Shown here: one piece after another, positions 52,624 to 60,794 of the stretch | How positions within the stretch are numbered: the first letter of the stretch is position 1 | How the letters are laid out: each line of letters starts with the position of its first letter | Assembly: GCA_034432555.1 (NCBI GenBank) | Contig: DAOUBW010000022.1 | Coordinates: forward strand, 9,949 to 73,948 | Direction of reading: 5' to 3' | DNA from: CP2-2F sp034432555 | Lineage (GTDB): Bacteria > Chloroflexota > Anaerolineae > Aggregatilineales > UBA2796 | Length of the DNA stretch: 64,000 nt | Program-made: the position numbers and the translations under genes | Notes under the pieces: generated by a model | The model's database searches: none | What the model was told of the DNA's origin: nothing | Seen by the model: only the letters and a program-made list of their open reading frames with translations

Positions 52624-54594
52624 CTAATGCGTGTCGGTGCGATCCGCTTCACTGGCAGGCGATTGCAAGTAGGCTGCCTGTGCGGCGCGGCTGGCATCTA
52701 TGGCAAGGGCAGCCACCAGATAGGCAAGGCGGCGCGCCAGCAGCGGGCGTTCTTTCCAGCCCAGCGTGCGAAGCGCCATGAGCGCTAACGGTGTGAAATA
52801 TTCTGCCCAGTTGCCGCTCCGAAGCAAGCCGCTGGCAATCCGCCGCACTTCGGCAATCGGGATCAACGCATTGGCAAACGGCAAATCCGGATTGACGAGC
52901 GCAGAACTTGCGACATGCGGTTCGGTGTAGCAGGCGCGGTTAAGCTGATCCAAGACTGCGATCACGTCCCACGCTGCCTCCCACGAATCGGTCAGGTCTG
53001 GCACCACCAACTCTAAGAGCAGGCTCATCTCAAGCGTCACCCAATCAAAGAGTGTGTGCCCGTCGCGTGCCCACTCAAAGTCAATCAGCCAGGCTTCGCC
53101 GTTGCGCCCAACCAACACATTGCCAACATGCAGGTCACCATGCATAGAGCAGAACGATCCACTCAGGCGCTGTTCAAGCAGCGAGCGGTAGTGCTTCAGT
53201 GGATTAGGCAGGCGCTCCATCAGCGCTTGATGGTAGGGCAGCGGATCGCGGGTGAAATCGAAATCTGGGGCAAGGGCAAGCACCTGCTCTTGCAGAATGT
53301 CATCACGGGTGCGCGTCACTCTGCCCAGCACGCGCTCCAGCATCATGCCGCGATGGAGATTGGGATACGCCTCTAGATCAAAGTTTTTGACATCCACACG
53401 GGAGGCAAGATTCATCGCCTCTGCGTTGCCACCCGTCACAAACTGCACCGTATTGGCACGTTCAGGCTTCGCCTTTAGCACCGTGAAATTGGTCAGAATA
53501 ACCAACTCGCCATGGCGGAGTGCGCCTTCTTCACGCAGAATCTCGTTGAGCGGTGTGATCTTGCGTGCGCCGCTGCGCGGCGCCTCCTCTGGGACTGCCT
53601 CTAGCTCTAAGGCAGGCGGCAGCAGCAGTTCGTATTCTTGCCATGCGGTGAAGGCGTAAGGCGTGCGCTGATCCCACCATGTATGCTTGAAAGCGTCGTA
53701 GAGCTTTTCGCGCAGCAGGCGTGCCACCACATGCGGCGCTTGGCTGAGGGCGAAATCTTTCAGGCTGGTGGATTGTGCATCGAGGCTGCCCTGCACAAAG
53801 GAATATTTCAGCCCGCCGATCAGGCTGTTTTCAGGCAGCACGTCCACCATGATATGTGAGGTATTGGCGGGCAGCTTATCGCGCACATAGTCGTTATAGC
53901 GCATTTTTTCCCACAGCACGTTGCGCCTATCGTGCAGTTTGACGACCGAAGGCGCTTGTTCGCGCCCGCCCGGCTCGTAGGCGCGCACCAACAGCACCCG
54001 CGCACCGCTGTAGGAATTGCCTTCCGAAGAAAGCACGCGCTCAATAACGACTCGTGTGCAGGTGTGGAATATCTGCTGAATGATTACAAGATCATCAGGC
54101 AGCAGTTCATAGCGTGGATCGCTGTTAAAGACTTCCGGCGGCGGCATGTTGAAATCAGCCGCACTCTCTGCTTCCCACACTTTAATATCTGCCAGAAGCT
54201 GCGTGCGGCTGATGCCTAAATTTTGCAGCACGCGCCGCACCACAAGGCTATCGCGCTCTTCCACAATGGCGTACAGCAGCGCACGCTCATCCGGCTGCAT
54301 TCCCTTGGCGATGTGGCTCTGCGCCCTAGCGATAACTTTGGCGGCACGTGGCGTTGGAATGCCAAGATAGCCGGCGGTATCGGGGCTGCCGCTGGTCTGA
54401 GTTTGGGTGATGAACTGCACATAGCTGCTGGAGGCATCCTGCCGCGCAAAAATATGTGCGGCAACGCCACCTTCCACGCGCATCAGCGCCAACAGCAAAT
54501 GCTCTACGCCAATGTAGTAGTCCATTTGGGTGGCGGATTCATGCCGTGCGATTGTGATCAATTCGTCAAGTGAGGCGAAGCGTCGCTGTGCCAC
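52624..54594 (-). CDS. Clp_N domain fused to phosphotransferase-like domain
   Basis: 656 residues. Residues about 1-145 are a two-repeat Clp N-terminal domain (YYIGVEHLLLALMRVEGGVAAHIFARQ; ERALLYAIVEERDSLVVRRVLQNLGI), normally on ClpA/B/C chaperones; no AAA+ module follows. The C-terminal half has the aminoglycoside-phosphotransferase kinase core SMHGDLHVGNVLVGRNG and WLIDFEWARDG (about 482-512), so it should bind ATP and transfer phosphate, or be a degenerate relative. A middle region (ELLPDDLVIIQQIF, VVKLHDRRNVLWEKMRYNDYV) supplies the N-lobe. Domains of this kind have been described in bacterial conflict systems under the name ternary-complex-associated domain; that match is from memory. 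Confidence 0.8.
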   Translation of the reverse strand: MAQRRFASLDELITIARHESATQMDYYIGVEHLLLALMRVEGGVAAHIFARQDASSSYVQFITQTQTSGSPDTAGYLGIPTPRAAKVIARAQSHIAKGMQPDERALLYAIVEERDSLVVRRVLQNLGISRTQLLADIKVWEAESAADFNMPPPEVFNSDPRYELLPDDLVIIQQIFHTCTRVVIERVLSSEGNSYSGARVLLVRAYEPGGREQAPSVVKLHDRRNVLWEKMRYNDYVRDKLPANTSHIMVDVLPENSLIGGLKYSFVQGSLDAQSTSLKDFALSQAPHVVARLLREKLYDAFKHTWWDQRTPYAFTAWQEYELLLPPALELEAVPEEAPRSGARKITPLNEILREEGALRHGELVILTNFTVLKAKPERANTVQFVTGGNAEAMNLASRVDVKNFDLEAYPNLHRGMMLERVLGRVTRTRDDILQEQVLALAPDFDFTRDPLPYHQALMERLPNPLKHYRSLLEQRLSGSFCSMHGDLHVGNVLVGRNGEAWLIDFEWARDGHTLFDWVTLEMSLLLELVVPDLTDSWEAAWDVIAVLDQLNRACYTEPHVASSALVNPDLPFANALIPIAEVRRIASGLLRSGNWAEYFTPLALMALRTLGWKERPLLARRLAYLVAALAIDASRAAQAAYLQSPASEADRTDTH

Positions 54595-54807
54595 TTAAGG
54601 TCGCATCCTTACGTTAGGTAGTTGCTCCATGCGCTCTAGTATAAACGCTTTGGGCGGAATCTATGAAAAATCAAACGGTTGCTGCCAAAACAGTACGCAT
54701 TATGAGCCAAGCCGCAAAGTGTAAAATTTTTAGAAAAACGAACCCATCGCTTGTACTTCTAGGCTATACTGGGAATGATCAGCCGCATTGTTTGGGGAGA
54801 TTTTCTT

Positions 54808-57138
54808 ATGAATCGAGTCAAGGGTCGTTTGTTTGCACTGCTAATGGTTTTTATGACCATCACCGCATTGATCTTTTCTGGGTTAGGCGCGCCTGATTCA
54901 TCTGCCATTGCCGCCGATTGGACGCCAACACCTGACATTGCACCGACCTTTATCCCGCGTGATCAGGAGTCGGGTGGCGGTGGTGGCACACCACGCGGAC
55001 CCGGCATCAATGGTGAGCGCCGTATTGTTGTGAAGTTTTGGGATAACACTGGGATCCGACTGCAAGGTGGCGTGCTGGTGCCAGCCGCACCAAACATCAG
55101 TGTGCAGCCGTTAGAGACTGCTGTGCTATCCGTTGGTGCAACGCTGAATCGGCTGTTCACCTTGCCGGAAGCTACCCTTGATGCACAGCGGCAGCAGGGC
55201 ATTCAGAACAGCGGCAGGCAGCTTGCTGACCTGAACACTTACTACGCAGTGGATTTCCCGTTGAGCGCTACGGATGCACAAGTCTTGGGCTTGCTGGCAA
55301 CCTTCCGCGCCGATCCGAGCGTGGAATTTGCCTATGAAGAACCAGGTCCCATCGCGCCCGGCAGCACCGATATTCCACCGACCACGCCCGATCTGACCAG
55401 TGGGCAGTTCTACCTAAAGCCTGCCAGCAATAGTCCGCCCGGCATTAATGCGGAGTTTGCATGGCAGCGCGTTGGCGGCAACGGCGCTAATGTGCGCGTG
55501 ATTGATGTGGAGTATGACTGGCAAGTTGATCATGAGGACTTACCGACCAGCATCAATACGCTGCTGGCAGGCGAGCGCTTCAGCGGATTCGGCAACGACC
55601 ACGGCACGGCTGTGGTTGGCATTCTGGGTGGCTTGCAGAACGCCTACGGCGTGACGGGCATTGTGCATGGCGCCGATCACCGCGTCAGCGGCATGTTCTT
55701 TGGCGGCGGCTATAACTCTGCCAATTCGATCACACAGGCGTCCAACAATGCGGCGGCGGGTGATGTGATCCTGCTGGAAATGCAGACCGCCGTACCGGGT
55801 GGCGCTGCGTTACCGCCTTGCCCAACGGGCTGCTCTTGTGGTGATCGCTATGTGCCGATGGAATATTATCGCGCTAACTATGATGCCATCGCCACTGCCA
55901 CCGCCAACGGGCGCATCATTGTGCTGACGGCGGGCAACGGCTTTAACGATCTGGACTGGTTTACGCCCGCCAACACCGGCGGGACGCTTTCGGGCTACCC
56001 ATTGGGCAATCCCTTTGATCGGTCGCTCTACGACTCAGGCGCGATCTATGTGGGTGCGGGCTTCTCAGGTGTGGGCAGCTTCACGCCAGCGCGTTCGCCA
56101 CACTGCTACAGCAATCACGGCACGCGCATTGATGTGCAGGGCATTGGTGATAACGTCGTTGGCACGGGCTACGGCAATCATCCAAGTTTCAATGCGTCTG
56201 CCTCTGGCTTTGATCCGCGTCAGTACTACACGCACACTTTTAGTGGCACGTCCAGCTCTGGTCCGATTGTGGCAGGTGCTGCCGCCGCCTTGCAAGGCAT
56301 TGCTAAGGCAAAAGGCTATATGTATACGCCAGCGCGCCTGCGCAATCTGCTGCGCGATACTGGCGTTGCCCAAAACGGGACGCGCCTGATCGGTCCGCGC
56401 CCGAACTTGGAGAGCGCCATTGCCCAAATCAAGCCGAATACTATCGGTGTCATGCGTGGGGACCGCTTCTTGCTGCGGAACTACAATACAACAGGCTTCG
56501 CCAACATTGACTTCTACTACGGCGCAACCGACGATCTGCCTGTGGCAGGCGACTGGAACGGCGATGGCATTGATACTATCGGCATCTACCGTCCAAGCAC
56601 GTCGCAGTTCTTCTTGCGGAACAGCAACACGCCCGGCGCGCCGGATATCAGCATCACCTTTGGCAATCCCGGCGATGTGCCAATCATTGGTGATTGGAAC
56701 GGCAACGGTGTGGATGGCATTGGTGTCTATCGTCCTTCCACAGGTCAGCTCTTACTGCGAAACAGCCTCTCGATGGGCTTTGCCGACTTTGCGATGATCT
56801 TTGGCAATCCGAGCGATAAGCCTGTGGCAGGCGATTGGGACGGCAACGGCATAGATAGCGTTGGCATCTTCCGTCCTTCCAACGGCTTGTTCTACCTGAC
56901 CAATCAAGTCTGCAATTGCGTGCCGACTACTAACTACATCTTCGCCTTAGGCGTCGGCACGGATACACCTATCAGCGGTGACTGGGATAGCGATGGCAAG
57001 GATAGTGCTGGCGTCTACCGTCCCTCGAATGGCATTGTCTATTTGCGGAATGCGCTGACGACGGGCTTTGCCGACGTAAACATCGTCTACGGTATCGCCA
57101 GCGATAAGCCGCTGACGGGCGTCTGGGTTGCGCCGTAA
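54808..57138 (+). CDS. Secreted S8 (subtilisin-like) protease with C-terminal repeats
   Basis: 776 residues with a signal peptide (RLFALLMVFMTITALIFSG). After a propeptide-like region comes the S8 catalytic domain: Asp233 (VRVIDVEYDW, unusual for the D-[ST]-G motif), His265 (NDHGTAVVGIL), an AGNG oxyanion loop, and Ser482 in SGTSSSGPIVAGAAA. The last 230 residues are about five repeats of 47 residues carrying DWNGDGIDTIG-IYRPS, a DxDxDG calcium-type motif. ATG 54808 follows GGGGAGA (54794-54800) at seven bases. The protease is probably exported and wall- or glycan-attached. Confidence 0.88.
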   Translation: MNRVKGRLFALLMVFMTITALIFSGLGAPDSSAIAADWTPTPDIAPTFIPRDQESGGGGGTPRGPGINGERRIVVKFWDNTGIRLQGGVLVPAAPNISVQPLETAVLSVGATLNRLFTLPEATLDAQRQQGIQNSGRQLADLNTYYAVDFPLSATDAQVLGLLATFRADPSVEFAYEEPGPIAPGSTDIPPTTPDLTSGQFYLKPASNSPPGINAEFAWQRVGGNGANVRVIDVEYDWQVDHEDLPTSINTLLAGERFSGFGNDHGTAVVGILGGLQNAYGVTGIVHGADHRVSGMFFGGGYNSANSITQASNNAAAGDVILLEMQTAVPGGAALPPCPTGCSCGDRYVPMEYYRANYDAIATATANGRIIVLTAGNGFNDLDWFTPANTGGTLSGYPLGNPFDRSLYDSGAIYVGAGFSGVGSFTPARSPHCYSNHGTRIDVQGIGDNVVGTGYGNHPSFNASASGFDPRQYYTHTFSGTSSSGPIVAGAAAALQGIAKAKGYMYTPARLRNLLRDTGVAQNGTRLIGPRPNLESAIAQIKPNTIGVMRGDRFLLRNYNTTGFANIDFYYGATDDLPVAGDWNGDGIDTIGIYRPSTSQFFLRNSNTPGAPDISITFGNPGDVPIIGDWNGNGVDGIGVYRPSTGQLLLRNSLSMGFADFAMIFGNPSDKPVAGDWDGNGIDSVGIFRPSNGLFYLTNQVCNCVPTTNYIFALGVGTDTPISGDWDSDGKDSAGVYRPSNGIVYLRNALTTGFADVNIVYGIASDKPLTGVWVAP
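56440..57138 (+). repeat. 47-residue calcium-type repeats at protease C-terminus
   Basis: GDW codons of successive units start at about 56551, 56692, 56833 and 56980, and a final GVW near 57121, so the period is 141 bases with one unit of 147. Each unit has RN-x-GFAD-x-x-FG, PVAGDWNGDGxDxxGxYRPS and a hydrophobic strand. Confidence 0.9.
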
Positions 57139-57164
57139 GCGAAAACGGACTTTGAAACAGGTAG

Positions 57165-57194
57165 CACAGGGGCGGAAGCGTTTCCGCCCCTGTG
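57165..57194 (+). terminator. Terminator-like hairpin after protease gene
   Basis: CACAGGGGCGGAA (57165-57177) pairs perfectly over 13 bases with TTCCGCCCCTGTG (57182-57194), loop GCGT, followed by TCTATTTG. It lies 26 bases after the stop codon. Confidence 0.8.
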
Positions 57195-57273
57195 TCTATT
57201 TGCCCATAGGGATAGCTTTTCCCTGATCCGCGCCCGCTTCAACCACTACGCACGGTTGCCACATCTGCTAATA

Positions 57274-57301
57274 ACAAGCATTTGGTAGCAAGCCCGCTTG
57301 T
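57274..57301 (+). promoter_or_regulatory. Inverted-repeat operator candidate at pdh promoter
   Basis: ACAAGC (57274-57279) and GCTTGT (57296-57301) flank the candidate -35, and CAAGC-CC-GCTTG (57289-57300) forms a tighter 12-base palindrome overlapping the spacer. It could be a repressor site. Confidence 0.35.
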
Positions 57302-57311
57302 GTGTTATGCT
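57282..57311 (+). promoter_or_regulatory. Candidate promoter for the pdh operon
   Basis: TTGGTA (57282-57287), 18 bases, TATGCT (57306-57311). Initiation near 57318 would leave a leader of about 134 bases. The region 57195-57451 holds no gene. Confidence 0.35.
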
Positions 57312-57345
57312 CTTAGGCAATTCAGCACGCCGCGCCTTTTGTTTG

Positions 57346-57433
57346 GCGAATCCTTCGCGCCGAGCGCTATTTTAGCTCGGCTATGCGCGTGTTTTTCGGC
57401 TAAACAGCGCACGCGGGCGTGATATTTGTCACG
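57346..57433 (+). other. Structured leader of the pdh operon
   Basis: Several hairpins are possible: GCGAA/TTCGC (57346-57358), GCCGAGC/GCTCGGC (57359-57381) followed by TGTTTTTCGG, CGCGTG/CACGCG (57386-57415) and CGTGA/TCACG (57418-57433). The first two share bases at their junction, so alternative folds can compete, as in attenuators. No known riboswitch motif was recognised. Confidence 0.4.
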
Positions 57434-57451
57434 GGCAATGGGGAATTGTAA

Positions 57452-58429
57452 ATGTCCGACCTAACTAAAACGTTGACCAGAGCAGAACTCATTGAAGTCT
57501 ACCACCAGATGGTACTCATCCGCCGCTTTGAGGAAAAGTGCAAAGAGCTTTACAACGCACGCAAGATTGGCGGCGTCTATTTGCACCTCTATAACGGACA
57601 GGAGGCAACCGGCGTCGGCGCGATTAAGGCGCTCAAGCCCACCGACCATGTGATTACCGCCTACCGCGATCATGGCATTGCCATTGCAAAAGGTGCGGAC
57701 GTGAATCGGCTGATGGCGGAGATGATGGGCAAGCGCACGGGTGTGAGTGGCGGCAAGGGTGGCTCGATGCACCTTGCCGATGTAAACGTCCGCATGTGGG
57801 GCGGCTACGCCATTGTGGGCGGGCATTTGCCGTTGGCAACCGGGATTGCCCTCAAATCGAAATATAACGAGGACGGTGAAGTGGTGCTGAGCTTCATCGG
57901 CGATGGCGCCACCAACAACGGCTACTTCCACGAGTCGCTGAACCTTTCAGCCGTCTGGGATTTGCCCGTTGTGTGGCTGATCGAGAACAACCTCTACGGC
58001 ATGGGAACGCCCATTGAAGTCTCCAGCGGGCAGCCCGAACTGCACAAGCGCGCCATTGCTTACGGCATGAAGGATTTTGAGCGCGTAGACGGCATGGACT
58101 TCTTCGCTGTGTACGAGGTGATGCAGCAAGCGGCAGATTACGCACGTACAACGGGCCCTGTCCTGATTGAATCGATTACCTATCGCTACGAAGGACACGG
58201 CGTCTCGGATCGTCTGTATATGAAGCGCATGGAAGAAATGCAGACCTACCAACAGCGTGATCCGCTGACGGTGATGGAGCAGAAGCTGCGCGAGATGTTC
58301 CCTGATATTGAGGCGGAACTTGCTAAGATTGAACCAGCCGTTGCCGCTACCATTGAAGAAGCGGTGCGTTTTGCCGAAGAAAGCCCTGTGCCAACCGCAG
58401 AGGACTTAACGCGCCACGTTTACGCCTAA
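57452..58429 (+). CDS. pdhA: Pyruvate dehydrogenase E1 alpha subunit
   Basis: 325 residues, the thiamine diphosphate subunit of the E1 component that decarboxylates pyruvate. The TPP motif is GDGATNNGYFHESLNLSAVWDLPVVWLIENN (about 153-184 in parts). HMGKRTGVSGGKGGSMHLAD-type loop (GVSGGKGGSMHLAD) and YRYEGHGVSD are conserved phosphorylation-loop and substrate elements. GGGG at about 57440-57443 gives a start at ATG 57452. It heads the pdhABC operon; the next gene follows by 27 bases. Confidence 0.95.
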   Translation: MSDLTKTLTRAELIEVYHQMVLIRRFEEKCKELYNARKIGGVYLHLYNGQEATGVGAIKALKPTDHVITAYRDHGIAIAKGADVNRLMAEMMGKRTGVSGGKGGSMHLADVNVRMWGGYAIVGGHLPLATGIALKSKYNEDGEVVLSFIGDGATNNGYFHESLNLSAVWDLPVVWLIENNLYGMGTPIEVSSGQPELHKRAIAYGMKDFERVDGMDFFAVYEVMQQAADYARTTGPVLIESITYRYEGHGVSDRLYMKRMEEMQTYQQRDPLTVMEQKLREMFPDIEAELAKIEPAVAATIEEAVRFAEESPVPTAEDLTRHVYA

Positions 58430-58456
58430 CACATAACCGAAGGAACGAACCTGAAC

Positions 58457-59437
58457 ATGGCAGAAAAGAATATCCCCATGCGCGAGGCGCTGCGCGCCGC
58501 CTTGCGTGAGGAAATGATCCGTGATGAGCGCGTCTTTGTGATGGGTCAAGAGGTTGGCGCGTGGGACGGTACGCACAAGGTTACACGCGGCTTCTTGGAC
58601 GAGTTTGGCGCACGCCGCGTCCGCGATACGCCCATTAGCGAGATGGCGATTGCCGGCGCCGCCGTTGGCGCGGCGATGGCAGGCTTGCGCCCTGTGGCAG
58701 AGATCATGACCATTAACTTCGCCTTCCTCGCCTTCGATGCCTTAATCAACCATGCCGCGAAGGTGCATTATATGTTTGATGGACAGTTCAGGGCGCCGAT
58801 GGTCATGCGCTGCGCGACGGGCTGGGGCAATCAGGCAACCGCCACGCACTCGCACACACCTGAGCCAATTTTTGCCCACTTTCCCGGCATGTATCTAGGC
58901 TGCCCCTCCACGCCCGCGGATGCCAAAGGCATGTTGAAGGCAGCCATTCGGGATGATAATCCAGTGCTGTTCACCGAAGTGATCGCGCTCTACTCCAAGC
59001 CGGGACTCGTCCCTGATGACACCGATTTTGTGCTGCCCATCGGCAAGGGCGATATTAAGCGCGCAGGCAAAGACGTGACGATTGTCACCTTTGGGCGCGG
59101 CGTCGAGTGGTCGCTAGATGCGGCGGAGCTGCTGGCACAGGAAGGCGTCTCGTGCGAGGTGGTAGACGTGCGCTGGCTGCGTCCGCTGGATTTGCCGTTG
59201 ATCTTTGAGAGCTTCAAAAAGACCAACCGCTGCGTGATCGTCGAGGAATCGCTGCCCTTCTACAGCTTTGGCAGCGAGGTTGCCGCGCAGTTGCAAGAGC
59301 ATATGTTTGATTATATGGATGCGCCGATTAAGCGCGTCAGCGCGATGGATGTGCCGCTGCCTTACGCGAAGGAAATTGAGCTAATGGCACTGCCCGACGC
59401 GCATAAAGTGGTCGCAGCCGTTAAGGACATCATCTAA
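58457..59437 (+). CDS. pdhB: Pyruvate dehydrogenase E1 beta subunit
   Basis: 326 residues. The N-terminal half has MREALRAALREEMIRDERVF and the GQEVGAWDGTHKVTRG loop; SEMAIAGAAVGAAMAGLRPVAEIMTINF is the conserved TPP-interaction core, and the C-terminal transketolase domain is KDVTIVTFGRGVEWSLDAAELLAQEGVSCEVVDVRWLRPLD. It forms the alpha2beta2 E1 with the preceding product and lies 14 bases before the E2 gene. Confidence 0.95.
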   Translation: MAEKNIPMREALRAALREEMIRDERVFVMGQEVGAWDGTHKVTRGFLDEFGARRVRDTPISEMAIAGAAVGAAMAGLRPVAEIMTINFAFLAFDALINHAAKVHYMFDGQFRAPMVMRCATGWGNQATATHSHTPEPIFAHFPGMYLGCPSTPADAKGMLKAAIRDDNPVLFTEVIALYSKPGLVPDDTDFVLPIGKGDIKRAGKDVTIVTFGRGVEWSLDAAELLAQEGVSCEVVDVRWLRPLDLPLIFESFKKTNRCVIVEESLPFYSFGSEVAAQLQEHMFDYMDAPIKRVSAMDVPLPYAKEIELMALPDAHKVVAAVKDII

Positions 59438-59451
59438 GAGAGGCGGTTGGC

Positions 59452-60735
59452 ATGTCCGAAATTGTGAAAATGCCCATGCTTGGGGCAACCATGCAAGAAG
59501 GCACTTTCGTCAACTGGACGAAAGATATTGGGCAGAGCGTCCAAGCGGGTGAGGTGATCGCCGAAGTCGAGGCGGATAAGGCAACTATTGAGATCGAGTC
59601 GCCCTTTAGCGGTGTGCTGGTTGAAAAGCTGGTCAGTGCGGGCGATGTGGTTAACGTTGGCATGGCGCTTGCCCATGTGGATACTGTCGGCGGCGGTGCG
59701 GCACCTGCTGCCGAACCTGCTGCCGAGCGTGTGCCAAGCAAAGCAGTAGAGCCTGCTAAAGCCGCCCCATCTGCCCCTACACCGAAGACTGTTGCCGCCG
59801 CGATGCCCGTCGCTGAGGCTGATCCGCACCTGCCTGATGGCGTGAGGGCAAGCCCGCTTGCGCGCCGCATTGCCCAAGAGCGCGGCATTGATCTGCGCGC
59901 TGTGAACGGCACAGGCCCCGGTGGGCGCATCACAAAGGTAGACGTGGAGCGCTTTACCCCAACGGCTGTGCAGCAGGTTGCCGAATCGCTGAGTGCGCCC
60001 GCCAAAGCGCCCAGTGCCGCACCAACGCGCACCGCACCCAGCGGCGAAGGCATCACCCATGAGCCTGTCTCACGGATGCGCCAGCGTATTGCAGCGCGCA
60101 CGGTGGAGAGCAAGACAACCATTCCGCACTTCTACCTGACCAGCGAAATTGACATGGCGGCAGCGCTTGAACTGCGCAAGCAGATTAACAACGGCTTGCC
60201 CGATGAGCAGAAGGTGACCGTCAACGACCTGATCGTGAAGGCGGTGGCGCTTGCCCTGCGGAAATTCCCGAACCTGAACAGCCACTTCTACGGCGATACG
60301 CTGGTGCGCTATCAGTACATCAACATTGGGATTGCCGTGGCGCTGCCTGAAGGTGGCTTGGTGAATGTGGTGGCGCGCAATGCTGATCAAGTGGCGATCT
60401 CGCAGCTTGCCAAGCGCAACAAAGAGATGTTCGCCAATGTACGCGCCAACAAGATCAAGCCAGAAGATATTGAAGGCGCAACCTTCACCGTCAGCAATCT
60501 GGGCGCTTACGACGTGGAACACTTCGAGGCGATCATCAGCCCGCCGGAAGCTGCCATTTTGGCAGTTGCCTCAGCGCGGCAGGTGCCAGTGGTGGTGGAT
60601 GGGCAAATCACAGTTGGCACGCGCATGAAGGTTTCGCTGAGCGTGGATCATCGCGTCAGTGATGGTGCGGAAGGCGCCTTGTTCCTGCAAGAGCTGCGCG
60701 CTTTGCTCGAAAATCCCATGCGCCTGTTGGTGTAA
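59452..60735 (+). CDS. pdhC: Dihydrolipoamide acyltransferase (E2) of the pyruvate dehydrogenase complex
   Basis: 427 residues. One lipoyl domain with the lipoylated Lys43 in VEADKATIEIESP, an Ala/Pro-rich linker (about 80-125), an E1/E3-binding domain (ASPLARRIAQERGIDLRAVNGTGPGGRITKVDV), a second linker, and the catalytic CoA-acetyltransferase core ending SLSVDHRVSDGAEGALFLQEL with the HxxxDG active site. The core oligomerises. No E3 (dihydrolipoamide dehydrogenase) gene follows; a terminator closes the operon. Confidence 0.95.
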   Translation: MSEIVKMPMLGATMQEGTFVNWTKDIGQSVQAGEVIAEVEADKATIEIESPFSGVLVEKLVSAGDVVNVGMALAHVDTVGGGAAPAAEPAAERVPSKAVEPAKAAPSAPTPKTVAAAMPVAEADPHLPDGVRASPLARRIAQERGIDLRAVNGTGPGGRITKVDVERFTPTAVQQVAESLSAPAKAPSAAPTRTAPSGEGITHEPVSRMRQRIAARTVESKTTIPHFYLTSEIDMAAALELRKQINNGLPDEQKVTVNDLIVKAVALALRKFPNLNSHFYGDTLVRYQYINIGIAVALPEGGLVNVVARNADQVAISQLAKRNKEMFANVRANKIKPEDIEGATFTVSNLGAYDVEHFEAIISPPEAAILAVASARQVPVVVDGQITVGTRMKVSLSVDHRVSDGAEGALFLQELRALLENPMRLLV

Positions 60736-60748
60736 GGGCTGTAAATCA

Positions 60749-60780
60749 ATACGGCTTCCGCACTTGGAAGCCGTATTTTT
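60749..60780 (+). terminator. Bidirectional terminator after pdh operon
   Basis: ATACGGCTTCC (60749-60759) and GGAAGCCGTAT (60766-60776) form an 11-base stem with a six-base loop and TTTT. It also serves the convergent glucosidase gene. Confidence 0.9.
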
Positions 60781-60794
60781 GTGCAAGCTTCGGG

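Noticed and set aside
59430..60122. 230-residue minus-strand frame over E2
   Set aside because: Antisense to the lipoyl and linker region of pdhC; Thr/Ser/Ala bias only.
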